NCBI GenBank assembly: GCA_017792465.1
Contig: CP051234.1
Location: forward strand, 1,862,606 to 1,926,605
From: Filomicrobium sp.
Lineage (GTDB): Bacteria > Pseudomonadota > Alphaproteobacteria > Rhizobiales > Hyphomicrobiaceae
DNA length: 64,000 nucleotides
Reading direction: 5' to 3'
Below, piece after piece: positions 26,033 through 35,329 of this stretch. Below the pieces are notes generated by a model, which saw nothing but the letters and a program-made list of their open reading frames with translations, had not been told where the DNA came from and did no database searches. Each line of letters starts with the position of its first letter. The stretch's first letter is position 1. The translations under genes and the position numbers were made by a program.

Positions 26033-26698
26033 ATGACTGGTGCCCAGCAACGTGGACGGCCACGCCATTGCAGCCCAGCGCTGCCTCCTTCGAACCGCGA
26101 TAGCGTGGTGCGTCTTGGCGTAGTTTTGACTGTGCAAGAGCTTGAAGTGCGCGCGGTTCAATTGGCGCGAACTATGGGCCACGCCCAGCCAGGCAAAGTC
26201 ATGGTCGAATTGCCAAAATCCGAAGTCCGGGCTTCGGTATCAAAAATATGGCCGCAGCTCAAATCGCGCGTCGGATTTTTGAATACGCTTCGGCACTACA
26301 ATCGGACAGCTGAGGAGCTTGAACGTCATAAACAGGAGGCAGTGTTTCCGGCCGATCTCTGCAAATATGGGACAAAGACTGCTGCAGCGATGGCGCTTGT
26401 TGTGCCTGATCGTTCAGGTCGTACGGAACGAGAAACGAACAAGCAGAGGCGCAAGGACCATGTGCGCTATCTGAAGCAACAGATTGAAAAAGCCACGATA
26501 GAATTCCTAGAAGCCGGCGATGGTAGCGATCTCCGCGAGCTATTTAGAAGAGAGCTTGAAGCCGACCATCGAGAAATCAGCCATCTTGTTTGTTCGAAGT
26601 CTTCGCATCGCCATACTCGCGAAGCAATCGCTGAGCATCGCTCGAATGTGCGAGCACACACCGAGCGGGACGCGAAAAAGCTAGCGCAAAAGCGTTGA
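26033..26698 (+). CDS. Island protein of unknown function, basic, coiled C-terminus
   Basis: Not recognised. A 221-residue, strongly basic protein. Residues 1-25 are Arg/Pro-rich; the middle has VRLGVVLTVQELEVRAVQLARTM and a NTLRHYNRTAEELERHKQEA segment; the C-terminal 90 residues are charged and probably helical with many His, Arg and Lys residues. It may be a nucleic-acid-binding protein of the element. ATG at 26033 follows GAGGA. It stands between the integrase and the AlpA-type gene, where satellites often carry small regulators. Confidence 0.6.
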   Translation: MTGAQQRGRPRHCSPALPPSNRDSVVRLGVVLTVQELEVRAVQLARTMGHAQPGKVMVELPKSEVRASVSKIWPQLKSRVGFLNTLRHYNRTAEELERHKQEAVFPADLCKYGTKTAAAMALVVPDRSGRTERETNKQRRKDHVRYLKQQIEKATIEFLEAGDGSDLRELFRRELEADHREISHLVCSKSSHRHTREAIAEHRSNVRAHTERDAKKLAQKR

Positions 26699-26793
26699 AG
26701 TAGCTGTTCAGATTTTTTTCCACCCCTCCCAGACAATCCGAACACTGGTAGCCGTTCGCAACAGGTGATGAATGCCTGCGAAGAGGTACGGCT

Positions 26794-27054
26794 ATGAAAC
26801 AACCTTTTGAACGACAACAAAATCACGCAATTGACACGGGCACTCCTCAAAACAGTGACGGTGCACTTTACAGGCTAGCCGTTTCTCCCGCAGAGGCCGC
26901 GAGACTGACTAGTGTTGGGCGCACGAAACTATACGAAGCGATAAGTTCCGGTGCCCTGCGAAGCCTGAAGGTCGGGAAGCGTCGGCTGATCACCGTCGAA
27001 GCGTTGCGCGCCTGGCTAGCAGCCGCCGAAAAGGAGGCTGCCAATGCACGCTGA
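26794..27054 (+). CDS. AlpA/excisionase-type helix-turn-helix protein
   Basis: An 86-residue protein. Residues about 27-80 form the excisionase-family MerR-like HTH: LAVSPAEAARLTSVGRTKLYEAI, then GALRSLKVGKRRLITVEALRAWLAA. Such proteins act as recombination directionality factors or as activators of integrase and replication genes in satellites and islands. The stop overlaps the start of the primase gene by 11 nt, so it is the first gene of the replication operon. Confidence 0.85.
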   Translation: MKQPFERQQNHAIDTGTPQNSDGALYRLAVSPAEAARLTSVGRTKLYEAISSGALRSLKVGKRRLITVEALRAWLAAAEKEAANAR

Positions 27055-27916
27055 ACAGATCACTCGTGCGCTGGGCGGCCGGTGGCACGGGCGTTATGGT
27101 ACTGCGCGTTGTCCCGCTCATGATGACGACAATCCATCTCTTTCAATCCGTGACGGAAACGTTGGTACTTTGCTCCTAAAATGCTTTGCAGGTTGCCAAT
27201 ATCGCGAGATACTAGCAGCGCTGACGGAACAGCTTCGAATGAGGCCAGTTGCAAGTAAATCTTGTGGGCCAGAACAGCGTTTCCCAAAGACTGCAACGGC
27301 TGTGAGCACTGAGTTCGCGGCGCGAATTTGGTCCCAATCCAGCGCAATCACAGGCACACACGCAGAGCGCTATCTCCGCGCAAGGGCTATAACCGCACCA
27401 CTACCAATCAGTTTGCGCTTCCATCCGCAGCTGAGGCATCAGACCGGCGGCAAGCTTCCAACAATGATTGCGAAGGTTGAGCAGATAAATGGTACCACGG
27501 CGGCGATTCATCGAACGTATTTAGATCGTTATTTACCTAAAAAATCTGACCGTGAACCGGTCAAAGCAATGCTCGGTCCGTGCCGCGGTAGCGCAGTTCA
27601 CCTTCGCAACGGAACATCCTGTCTGGTCATTTGTGAAGGCATCGAAACGGGTCTGAGTCTCTGCGATGCTCTGGATGAAGACTGTTCAATTTGGGCGGCC
27701 CTCTCCGCGTCGGGTGTTGCTGCACTAGATTTACCCTTAGCGGCTCATTTTGGCTGCTCACTGCTGATCGCGTGCGACGGAGATGCCGCTGGACATCGAG
27801 CGGGGCAAGTCCTCGCGGAGCGTGCCGCGCGCCTTGGTTGGGTAATCGAATTAGCGTCAGCGCCCGATGGCAAGGACTTCAATGATCTTGCCACCGAAGG
27901 GGCTGCCCATGTTTGA
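27044..27916 (+). CDS. Zinc-finger/Toprim primase-like protein
   Basis: A 290-residue protein. The N-terminal zinc ribbon has Cys23-Pro-Ala-His26 and Cys47-x3-Cys51 (CPAHDDDNPSLSI, LLKCFAGC), as in CHC2-type primases. The C-terminal Toprim domain has the acidic VICEGIETGLSL and the DxD motif ACDGDAAGHRAG. It would make RNA primers for replication of the excised element, or be a relic of that function. It overlaps both neighbours (11 nt and 8 nt), giving tight coupling with the DUF3987 protein, which is the usual partner. Confidence 0.87.
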   Translation: MHAEQITRALGGRWHGRYGTARCPAHDDDNPSLSIRDGNVGTLLLKCFAGCQYREILAALTEQLRMRPVASKSCGPEQRFPKTATAVSTEFAARIWSQSSAITGTHAERYLRARAITAPLPISLRFHPQLRHQTGGKLPTMIAKVEQINGTTAAIHRTYLDRYLPKKSDREPVKAMLGPCRGSAVHLRNGTSCLVICEGIETGLSLCDALDEDCSIWAALSASGVAALDLPLAAHFGCSLLIACDGDAAGHRAGQVLAERAARLGWVIELASAPDGKDFNDLATEGAAHV

Positions 27917-29438
27917 GACCGTTCGCAACGCTCTAGCTGCGCGATTACCAGTAACAATCGAAGCACCGCGGCCGCTCGTTAGACAAGTCGATGAAGCGGA
28001 GGCTTTTCCAGTTGCAGCCTTAGGCCCGCTTCGCGTGCCCGCCGAGGCGATCCAAGCGCATACGCGGGCACCGATCGCAATCTGCGCTCAAGCAGTGCTC
28101 GGAGCTATTGCATTGGTTGCTCAAGCCCATGCCGACGTAAAATTGCCGAGCGGTCAGGTTCGACCGTTGTCTTTGTTTCTATTGACCATCGCAGCTTCTG
28201 GGGAGCGAAAGTCGGCAGTTGACAGTCTCGCTCTTCGCGCCATCTACGGTTACGAGGCCGAGTTGCGTGCTGCCTATAGGTCTGCGCAAGATCAACACGA
28301 GATTGAACGAGAACTTTGGGAAACTCGGCGCGCAGAAGCAAAGACGATTTTGAAGGGTGGAAGCAAAAAGCATAATGCGCAAGGCGTCAACATAGAGGCA
28401 GAACTCCGCGCGCTAGGTGTCGGCCCCCAACCACCTTTGGAACCGTTGCTTGTTTGTCCTGACCCGACGTTCGAAGGTTACGTAAAGCTGACAGCTGTCG
28501 GGCAACCCGCGATGGGACTGTTTTCTGCCGAAGGTGGCGCCTTTATCGGCGGGCACGGCATGTCGGCAGACAACCGGCTGAAAACCGCTGCGAGCGTTTC
28601 CAGTATTTGGGACGGAGAGCCCATCAGACGTGTACGCGCTGTTGATGGCGCGATGATACTTGATGGTCGTCGGCTCTCTATCCACTTAATGGCGCAATTG
28701 GACGTCGCTGCAAAGTTGCTCGAAGACGACTTGCTACTTAACCAAGGACTGCTCTCGCGATTTCTTTTAGTTTATCCAGAAACAGCAGCTGGTACGCGTT
28801 TCTTCGCCGAGGCACCACTCTCAGCGCAATCGGACTTGGCTCGCTATCATGAACAATTAGCCGAATTTGTCCGAGCTCCACTCCCGATTAAGGATGATAC
28901 CCGCAACGAACTCGATCTACGGCAACTACAGCTAACGAATGAAGCGAAACAGATTTGGATCAATCTTCACGACTTCGTTGAAGAGCAGTTGGCCGCCGAA
29001 GGCGAACTGGTCCCAATTGCTGGACTTGCCAACAAAGCCGCTGAACACGCAGCGCGGATCGCCGGAAACATGACACTCTGGGATGACATCGATGCCACAG
29101 ATATCGGTGCACCGGCAATGGCAAGTGCAGCAATTCTCGTGCGCTACTACCTCGCGGAAGCTTTGAGATTGCGCGCGATCTCATCGACGCACCGTCATCT
29201 GTCCCTCGCACAACGCGTCCTTGATTGGCTAAACGATAGATGGGACGAGTCTGCGATTTATCCCGCCGTGATCTACAATGATTGCACAATCCGTGAAGTC
29301 CGCGACCAGCGAACGGCCAGAAAGATTATAAAAACTTTAGAAGACCACGGATGGCTTATTCGCATACGGGAGCCACTTCTCATAAAGGGGGCAATCCGAA
29401 AGGAGGCTTGGCAAATTCATGGGAGGACCTTGCTATGA
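27909..29438 (+). CDS. DUF3987 protein (helicase-like replication protein)
   Basis: A 509-residue member of DUF3987. The core has HTRAPIAICAQAVLGAI-type opening, an IAASGERKSAVDSLAL segment in the place of a Walker A loop, and EGGAFIGGHGMSADNR with SSIWDGEPIRRVRA, features shared across this family. DUF3987 proteins sit beside Toprim primases in phages, plasmids and islands and are thought to be the helicase half of a primase-helicase pair. The ATG at 27909 overlaps the upstream gene; an earlier in-frame ATG at 27867 lies deep inside it. Confidence 0.85.
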   Translation: MFETVRNALAARLPVTIEAPRPLVRQVDEAEAFPVAALGPLRVPAEAIQAHTRAPIAICAQAVLGAIALVAQAHADVKLPSGQVRPLSLFLLTIAASGERKSAVDSLALRAIYGYEAELRAAYRSAQDQHEIERELWETRRAEAKTILKGGSKKHNAQGVNIEAELRALGVGPQPPLEPLLVCPDPTFEGYVKLTAVGQPAMGLFSAEGGAFIGGHGMSADNRLKTAASVSSIWDGEPIRRVRAVDGAMILDGRRLSIHLMAQLDVAAKLLEDDLLLNQGLLSRFLLVYPETAAGTRFFAEAPLSAQSDLARYHEQLAEFVRAPLPIKDDTRNELDLRQLQLTNEAKQIWINLHDFVEEQLAAEGELVPIAGLANKAAEHAARIAGNMTLWDDIDATDIGAPAMASAAILVRYYLAEALRLRAISSTHRHLSLAQRVLDWLNDRWDESAIYPAVIYNDCTIREVRDQRTARKIIKTLEDHGWLIRIREPLLIKGAIRKEAWQIHGRTLL

Positions 29439-29938
29439 CACTTGCTCAATTCGATCCTTGGCAAGCAATTTCAAAGACTGAACAACATGCCTATTGTGCC
29501 TATGTTGCTTATCCTGAGATGCGGGTAGGCACATTAGGCACGCTAGGCACGTTGCGGGCTGATGACTGCCTCCATCTCGGTTCGCGAGTGCGGCGACAGC
29601 GTTGGCTTTCCCAACTTGCCGCGTCCCGGCCGATGACAGCGCTCGACCGCCGCCTTGTTTGGGTTGCGCGCGCATTGGCGTTGAGCCCTTGGTCATACCG
29701 CTTAATAGAATTGGGTTGGTCTGATACCGAAATATTCTCGGTCCAGCGAGACCGCGCAGATACTCTTCTATTTTTGTTGTCAGCGAATGGTGCAAAGCTC
29801 CGTGTCATAACTGACAAAGCTGCATGGATCGACCTGAACAACGGTCGCAAACATCTCCATCAAAGAGACTTCAATAACTTAAGCGGGCACCTGGTTTGGG
29901 ACCCGTTTGAGACTATGGAGACCAGTAGTGGCAACTAA
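29435..29938 (+). CDS. Island protein of unknown function
   Basis: Not recognised. A 167-residue soluble protein beginning MTLAQFDPWQAISKTEQHAYCAYVAYPE and carrying the short repeat GTLGTLGTL, encoded by a 9-10 bp tandem DNA repeat near 29530. The rest has aromatic residues and no obvious motif. Its start overlaps the stop of the DUF3987 gene (ATGA), so it belongs to the replication operon. Codon use is less G+C-biased than in the chromosome. Confidence 0.6.
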   Translation: MTLAQFDPWQAISKTEQHAYCAYVAYPEMRVGTLGTLGTLRADDCLHLGSRVRRQRWLSQLAASRPMTALDRRLVWVARALALSPWSYRLIELGWSDTEIFSVQRDRADTLLFLLSANGAKLRVITDKAAWIDLNNGRKHLHQRDFNNLSGHLVWDPFETMETSSGN

Positions 29939-30737
29939 TCTTCAAGTCCGAGCAAACAAGGCTAACGCGCGGCGCAGCACTGGCCCAAAATCTTGTTTGG
30001 GTAAGAGAAGGGCGAGCGGCAATGCTCTGAATCACGGCTTGTGCGCCCAGCGCGTTTTAGTCGAGTACGAAGACCGTAATGAGTTCAATGCACTGTTCAA
30101 AGATATGATTAAGACCCTAACACCAGTTGGGCCTGTCGAAAAGGCGCTGGTCGAGCGCGTAGTTGTCGCGATCTGGCGTCAGCGCCGGCTGACTTTAGCA
30201 GAAGCGGCGACCCTCAGTATCGATGGACGTCCCGAGGAAATTTCCAATTCCTTGGATGCGATGCAAAATGGTCCATTCACTTTCGGCAGCAGGCTGGATG
30301 ATCTGAAGCCTTTTGATCAGAATCAGAAGGCGTGGTGTGAGGCCGTGCTGGCTGAATTTCGAGCGCTGCAAGAACTCGATCTCAAACAGATCGAAATCAA
30401 CGCACCGAGCATCTACGGACAGATCGAAAGAGACGCAGGCAATCAAGCAATCGACGAATTCATAGCGGAGTATGAGGGTCGGATTGAAGGCTATGTTGGC
30501 GAACTTGTGCGATGGTGTCGACGCGAACTTCATCGTGCCCAGCAGCGTCCAAAGCTTTTAGCTCTTGCTGATCAGCTCCGCCGCAAAAAGCTGATATTGC
30601 CGCTAGACCAGCTCGAAATAATTGCCCGCTATCAGACGACCCTGGACAACCAGCTTTACAAAGCGCTCCGAGCGCTCCGGGATGCACAGGGATGGCGCGC
30701 CCAGCGCGAACGTTTCGCTGCGGACTCGTGCGAATAG
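29928..30737 (+). CDS. Phage/island-associated protein with STGPKS...GNALNHGL motif
   Basis: A 269-residue protein. Its N-terminus NKANARRSTGPKSCLGKRRASGNALNHGL matches a motif common in short proteins of phages, islands and transposon regions, whose function is not known to me. The remainder is helical and charged. GTG at 29928 has GGAG 8 nt before it and overlaps the upstream gene's end by 11 nt; a TTG at 29907 is the alternative. It ends 45 bp from the convergent stop of the Res-like gene, so this point separates the replication and defence halves of the island. Confidence 0.65.
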   Translation: MATNLQVRANKANARRSTGPKSCLGKRRASGNALNHGLCAQRVLVEYEDRNEFNALFKDMIKTLTPVGPVEKALVERVVVAIWRQRRLTLAEAATLSIDGRPEEISNSLDAMQNGPFTFGSRLDDLKPFDQNQKAWCEAVLAEFRALQELDLKQIEINAPSIYGQIERDAGNQAIDEFIAEYEGRIEGYVGELVRWCRRELHRAQQRPKLLALADQLRRKKLILPLDQLEIIARYQTTLDNQLYKALRALRDAQGWRAQRERFAADSCE

Positions 30738-30782
30738 GCAATTGGGTTCGTTTGGCGAAAATCTGGGCCAAGCTGAATTAAA

Positions 30783-33482
30783 CTACACCAATGATAACCT
30801 CGCGTGGCTCGCGACAAGCCCCTTCAGCGTCGCGCTATTGGTCACTGCATCATGCGGTATGAGAGCGTAGGTCCAAGGCTTGCCATCACATTGGCGAGCG
30901 TGAGCGTTCGCATATCCAATCCACTTGTCAGCCGCGCGTGCTTTGGCCTGCACCTCGTCTTTATTCATTTCATCGCGTCGCTTGATCTCCGCGATGATCT
31001 TTTCCTCATTGGTCTCGACAACAAAATCCGGCTCATAGTCCTGCCCGCTCGCGTACTCGATGCGGAACTGTTTGGAGCCGGGCTTCATCCATTTTTGGAC
31101 TGTCGGCTCGTTGTCTGAATCGACTAGAACCGCGAACCGCCGTTCCTCGTCGGAATGGAACTTCTGATAGGGGTAACAGCAGCGTCGGAAGCCGCCGAAG
31201 ACCTGCTTACGCGTATCGCTCGCCGGCAAAACGGGCACTTTGAAATTCCGAACCTGGTCGGCTGCCGTCACCTTGAAGGCTTGCGGACGCAGAAGCGTGA
31301 AGCCCGCTGTCACTTGGGCCTCGTACTCGACCGGTGCCTCCCGATAATGCTTCTCCATCTGCGCGAAAATGAACCGTGCGAGATCGTCGGAGTGAACCAG
31401 TAGCACATTCTCGACGGCATCTTCGTCGGCAAGGTAGGACCTCAAATGCCCAACAATCTGATTGCAGAGCTTGTAGAGAAGTTCGCTGTTGTCGTCGTAA
31501 TCGATCTCAGAGAACGCCAGCAAGTGCCTGATGATGTAGTTCTCCGGATGCTCCTCGCGTTCCATCTCAAGCGGCCGTGCGAGGTAGCTTCGTGACTCAT
31601 CGCGCAAACGCTGGATCATGATCCGGTCTGAAATCGGCTGCTTGGCAATGGCATCCAAACCCTGCAGATCGAAGTCCTCATACGTGTAGTTTGCCTCGCC
31701 CTTTGGAAGGATAACGATGCGCGGAATCTCGATCGTCAGCGCCTGCACGTTCGCGATCACCCGATCGACCACACTGGCGTAGTCGACCTTTGGCTTGATC
31801 CCGTCCAGTTCACCTTGCGCGGGCTCGACGACCGTTCGCACCTGTTCGGTGAGTTCCGTCTTAACCTCAGCCCCGCTCAGATCCGCCAAGCCACGCTTCA
31901 GCTTTCTCTCGTATTCGTTCTGAATGATTGCAATAGCAGCCTGAGCAGCCTCACGCTCTTCGGGCTGTTCGATGATATATGGCGCTTGTAGCCCGTCACC
32001 GAACCCGCTGGTGGCTCCAGTGGAAGCGGCTTCCGCCGCTGACGTGGCGATCAGTGGCTCGGCACCTTCATCGAAAACATCGCCGTCGTCTCCGCCGATA
32101 ATGACGGTCTTTTTGATCGCGACGATGGAATTGGGGTCTCGGGCCGCATCGACAACGGCCTGGAAGCGGTCGTGCGCGATTACGGTCAGCGTATCGATGG
32201 CCTCAACGCCCGTCCGAATGCCGTATGGTAATCGCAAACCACGGCCCAGGGTTTGCTCTGTCAGGATGTCGGATGCTGACGCGCGCAGCGGCACGATCGT
32301 GTAAAGGTTCGTGACGTCCCAGCCCTCTTTGAGCTTGTTGACGTGGATGACCACGTCCGTCTTGCGATCATGCTCGACCGCTAGCAGTTTTTGCGTTGCC
32401 TCCTCGGTTTCCAGCCCCGTGAGACCAGAATGGATCTGGATCACGCGCCCCTTGTAACGACCGCCAAAGAAGTCGTCCGCTTCCATGATCTTCTGCAATT
32501 CACCAGCATGGGCGGTGTCGGACGCGACAACGAGCATGAAGGGATGGACGAGCGGCTTTCCGGTCTGACGGTGGTAGATCTCCAGTTCCGCCTTAGTGTT
32601 CTCATGGCAGTGGATGCCGTCTTCGAGCTTGATCCGCTGAAGCTGATCTTCCGTGACCTTCGTGGGATTGAAATCGGATCGGGTGGCGACCGCTGGCTCC
32701 TTCACATAACCATCGGCCATCGCCTGGCCGAGCGGATAGTCGTAGATGACGTTCTTGAAGCGCTTCGGGTTCGCACCCGTGCTCATCGGGGTTGCGGTCA
32801 ACTCCAGCCCGATCACCGGGTCCAGCTCCGCAACCGCCTTCATGCCGGCCTTGGCGCGGTAGCGATGCGCCTCATCCATCAGCAGGACGAGGTCGGGCAG
32901 CTCTGCGAGATAATCGAAGTAGGCCTGCCCAAGATATTCGTGCAGTTTCTTGACCCGGCCCTTGTCCTTGTTGATCTTATCAACGTTGAAGATGTTGACG
33001 ATCAGACCGCCGTTCCGCGTGGCGCCATCGATGTCGAGCGCCATCTTATCCCAGTTGTCGCCCGTCACCACGACCGGCCGGTTCTGGGCGAACTCGGCGA
33101 TGCCTTTGAACACATACTTCGGCGACTTCGGATCGAAATCCGATATCAGCTTCTCATAAATCGTCGTGTTAGGGGCGAGGACGAACGCGTTGCGCGAACG
33201 CTCCGTCAGGTAGAGATAGGTTATGAACGCGCCCATCAGCCGCGTCTTGCCGACGCCGGTTGCGAGCGCGAAGCAGAACGATGGGAACGCACGTTCGAAG
33301 TCGTCGAAGTGAGAGTAGGCCTCCTTCACCTTGGTGAGAGGGCCTTCGAGGTCCTCCTCGTCCCGATTGAACGGAATGCGCCCATTCTCCAGCAGGTCTG
33401 CAAGAATATCGAGACTGTCGCTTTGCGGGTCGCGGAGGGAGAGGCGTGCCTTGATCTGCGCGCGGATGCGATCATTGCTCAT
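30783..33482 (-). CDS. Type III restriction Res-like helicase-nuclease
   Basis: An 899-residue protein with superfamily 2 helicase motifs: Walker A ATGVGKT (74-80), DEAH box LMDEAHRY (203-206), LTATPMS, and the distal VNKLKEGWDVTNLY and EQTLGRGLRLP motifs, all typical of the Res subunit of type III restriction enzymes. The C-terminal PD-(D/E)xK nuclease is visible as Asp819 in YEPDFVVE, then Glu832-x-Lys834 in IIAEIK. It would move along unmodified DNA and cut it together with a Mod subunit. The ATG at 33482 overlaps the upstream stop (ATGA), so translation is coupled to the DUF262 gene; an in-frame ATG at 33524 is less likely. Confidence 0.92.
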   Translation of the reverse strand: MSNDRIRAQIKARLSLRDPQSDSLDILADLLENGRIPFNRDEEDLEGPLTKVKEAYSHFDDFERAFPSFCFALATGVGKTRLMGAFITYLYLTERSRNAFVLAPNTTIYEKLISDFDPKSPKYVFKGIAEFAQNRPVVVTGDNWDKMALDIDGATRNGGLIVNIFNVDKINKDKGRVKKLHEYLGQAYFDYLAELPDLVLLMDEAHRYRAKAGMKAVAELDPVIGLELTATPMSTGANPKRFKNVIYDYPLGQAMADGYVKEPAVATRSDFNPTKVTEDQLQRIKLEDGIHCHENTKAELEIYHRQTGKPLVHPFMLVVASDTAHAGELQKIMEADDFFGGRYKGRVIQIHSGLTGLETEEATQKLLAVEHDRKTDVVIHVNKLKEGWDVTNLYTIVPLRASASDILTEQTLGRGLRLPYGIRTGVEAIDTLTVIAHDRFQAVVDAARDPNSIVAIKKTVIIGGDDGDVFDEGAEPLIATSAAEAASTGATSGFGDGLQAPYIIEQPEEREAAQAAIAIIQNEYERKLKRGLADLSGAEVKTELTEQVRTVVEPAQGELDGIKPKVDYASVVDRVIANVQALTIEIPRIVILPKGEANYTYEDFDLQGLDAIAKQPISDRIMIQRLRDESRSYLARPLEMEREEHPENYIIRHLLAFSEIDYDDNSELLYKLCNQIVGHLRSYLADEDAVENVLLVHSDDLARFIFAQMEKHYREAPVEYEAQVTAGFTLLRPQAFKVTAADQVRNFKVPVLPASDTRKQVFGGFRRCCYPYQKFHSDEERRFAVLVDSDNEPTVQKWMKPGSKQFRIEYASGQDYEPDFVVETNEEKIIAEIKRRDEMNKDEVQAKARAADKWIGYANAHARQCDGKPWTYALIPHDAVTNSATLKGLVASHARLSLV

Positions 33483-35326
33483 GCCGGCGCTCCCGCAATC
33501 TTCGTCAGCCGGTCGGGATTCCAAATTGTTTCAGCGAGCTGCAGGCAAATTCTCTGCCGCGCCTGAAGGTCTTCGGGCCCAAAAGATGGGTGACTCGTCA
33601 ACTCAATCCGGTCTCGATCGATGATACGTCGCAAGCCCGGGTTGTTCTCGTAAGCCTGAGAATGCAAGGTTTTGGCGAGCCAGTTCTGTCCCCAATAATG
33701 TGGCAGCTTCTCCCCGTAAGACATACTTCCGTAGCTGCGATTGAAGCTGCGCGGTAGAAGCAAAAGTCCGCCAATGCGGTTACGCATGTCTTCGAAATCA
33801 TCCCGTGAGGGATAAGCATCAGCAACTGCCGCGTGATCGTCGGCAAGAATGTGCTCGACGTCGTAGCCATGGTCACCTGAGCTGACGAGGTAGGCAGGCA
33901 AGCTCGTGGCCGGATCAATCTGCCGTTCCAGCCAAGTGGTCAGCCTCGCCAGGAAGCGGCGCATCACCTTTCGGTTGACTTCTTTCAAACCGAAACGGGG
34001 ATTGTCGGTAAAGGGGCGCACGTCAGTCTCAAGATAGCGCGACAACGTAGCTACCAGCGCGTCCGAGGACTGACCACGGATGGCCTTCATCAGCTGGAAC
34101 ATTGCATACTGCATCGTGCTATAGCCAATCGACTGCCCGTTCCAAAGACGGCGCGCGATCAAGATGTCGACGAAGGTGGCGACCGTAAGCGCTTTGCGCC
34201 ATGCCGCGTCTTCGCTGTCGTTTGGCAGCACCGGCGCGACCATGAGTGGATATTGCAGTGTGAACTTTGCCAGTTGGTTGCAGTAGATGGCCTCGTGCGC
34301 CTCTGAATAACGATCGGCCGAACTACGAAATCGCGAATACCACTTGGTATAGAAGCGGAAGTCGCCTTCGATGTATTTGGCATAGGATTGCGGCGTCGAC
34401 AGACCGAGGCTATCGGCGTTGTCACGCACCCATCGATGGAACTCGGTGCCGATCCGATCGAAGTCCTGCGGAAGTGCGCCGGCCTGACGTTCGCGGATCG
34501 TGTTCGCATGACGCGCACGAAGCCACGCTTTGATGGCGTCGGCTTCTTCATCTTTGCCGATGGCCAGCAGCTCGTTCACGCGGCTCTTCCAAACCTCGTT
34601 GAGCCGTTTGCGCGTCTCATCATCTCCACAGTTCGCGAGAAGATGGCTTTTGAGCATGTCGGTTGGCGACAAGGCAAGGCCACGGTCGTTCATGGTCTCG
34701 AAGATTTCGTAGCCGTCATCATCCGACGGAGCGATTATTTCCACCAAAAAGACCTGCTCCATGAGCCAGTCCGCGAAATGCGCCCGGGCAGGACCGACTA
34801 TCGTCTCCGGCATCAACTCGTCTATGTCGTCGAATCGATCGAGAATGTTGCGGACGCTTTCAGGAAACGTGTCCCGCGCGACGGACTGGGGATCATCGCC
34901 CTTGTAGAGCGCGTCCATCGCAGCGTTCCGCTCCGGCACATTAATGTTGTAGTCGTTCGACCCGTACTTGCGCGTGAAAATCAGGTCTGCGACCTGCTTT
35001 CGGTCATCGTCGTCGGCTAGCCCACGGAGCACCCAGATCAAGAGCAGGGAGAGCGAGGTGAGGCGCTGCTGGCCGTCGATGACACTGCCTTTGCCGCCTT
35101 CCTCACTGACGATGATCGAACCAAGATAATAGGCCGGGTAAGTGGCGGCCTCTTGCCGCTGATGCTCCGGCCTCCAAGCTGATAGAAAGCGGCTGGTCAA
35201 GTCCGTGACGAGTTCGCCAATTTGCTTCTCGCCCCATCGATACTCGCGCTGGAAGTAGTCGATGTTGTATTTGCGGCCACCCAGTAGCTGGCGGACACTC
35301 CTCGAATGTGCATCGATCTTTGGCAT
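33479..35326 (-). CDS. DUF262 and DUF1524 (HNH-like) protein, GmrSD-related
   Basis: A 615-residue protein. DUF262 carries YNIDYFQREYRWGEKQI and the signature VIDGQQRLTSL (82-92), related to ParB/Srx-fold nucleotide-using domains; YEIFETMNDRGLALSPTDMLKSHLL follows. The C-terminal DUF1524 part has YDVEHILADDH and RNRIGGLLLLPRSFN, the His-containing HNH-type nuclease motif. The same pair makes up GmrS/GmrD (type IV restriction of modified DNA) and BrxU. It lies 3 bp after the methyltransferase and overlaps the Res gene, an unusual place for a type IV-like factor. I infer a second nuclease or a gate on the system. Confidence 0.88.
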   Translation of the reverse strand: MPKIDAHSRSVRQLLGGRKYNIDYFQREYRWGEKQIGELVTDLTSRFLSAWRPEHQRQEAATYPAYYLGSIIVSEEGGKGSVIDGQQRLTSLSLLLIWVLRGLADDDDRKQVADLIFTRKYGSNDYNINVPERNAAMDALYKGDDPQSVARDTFPESVRNILDRFDDIDELMPETIVGPARAHFADWLMEQVFLVEIIAPSDDDGYEIFETMNDRGLALSPTDMLKSHLLANCGDDETRKRLNEVWKSRVNELLAIGKDEEADAIKAWLRARHANTIRERQAGALPQDFDRIGTEFHRWVRDNADSLGLSTPQSYAKYIEGDFRFYTKWYSRFRSSADRYSEAHEAIYCNQLAKFTLQYPLMVAPVLPNDSEDAAWRKALTVATFVDILIARRLWNGQSIGYSTMQYAMFQLMKAIRGQSSDALVATLSRYLETDVRPFTDNPRFGLKEVNRKVMRRFLARLTTWLERQIDPATSLPAYLVSSGDHGYDVEHILADDHAAVADAYPSRDDFEDMRNRIGGLLLLPRSFNRSYGSMSYGEKLPHYWGQNWLAKTLHSQAYENNPGLRRIIDRDRIELTSHPSFGPEDLQARQRICLQLAETIWNPDRLTKIAGAPA

Positions 35327-35329
35327 CGA

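Noticed and set aside
32391-33566. 391-residue + strand opening within the Res-like gene
   Set aside because: Antisense shadow of a G+C-rich gene with full helicase motifs on the other strand.
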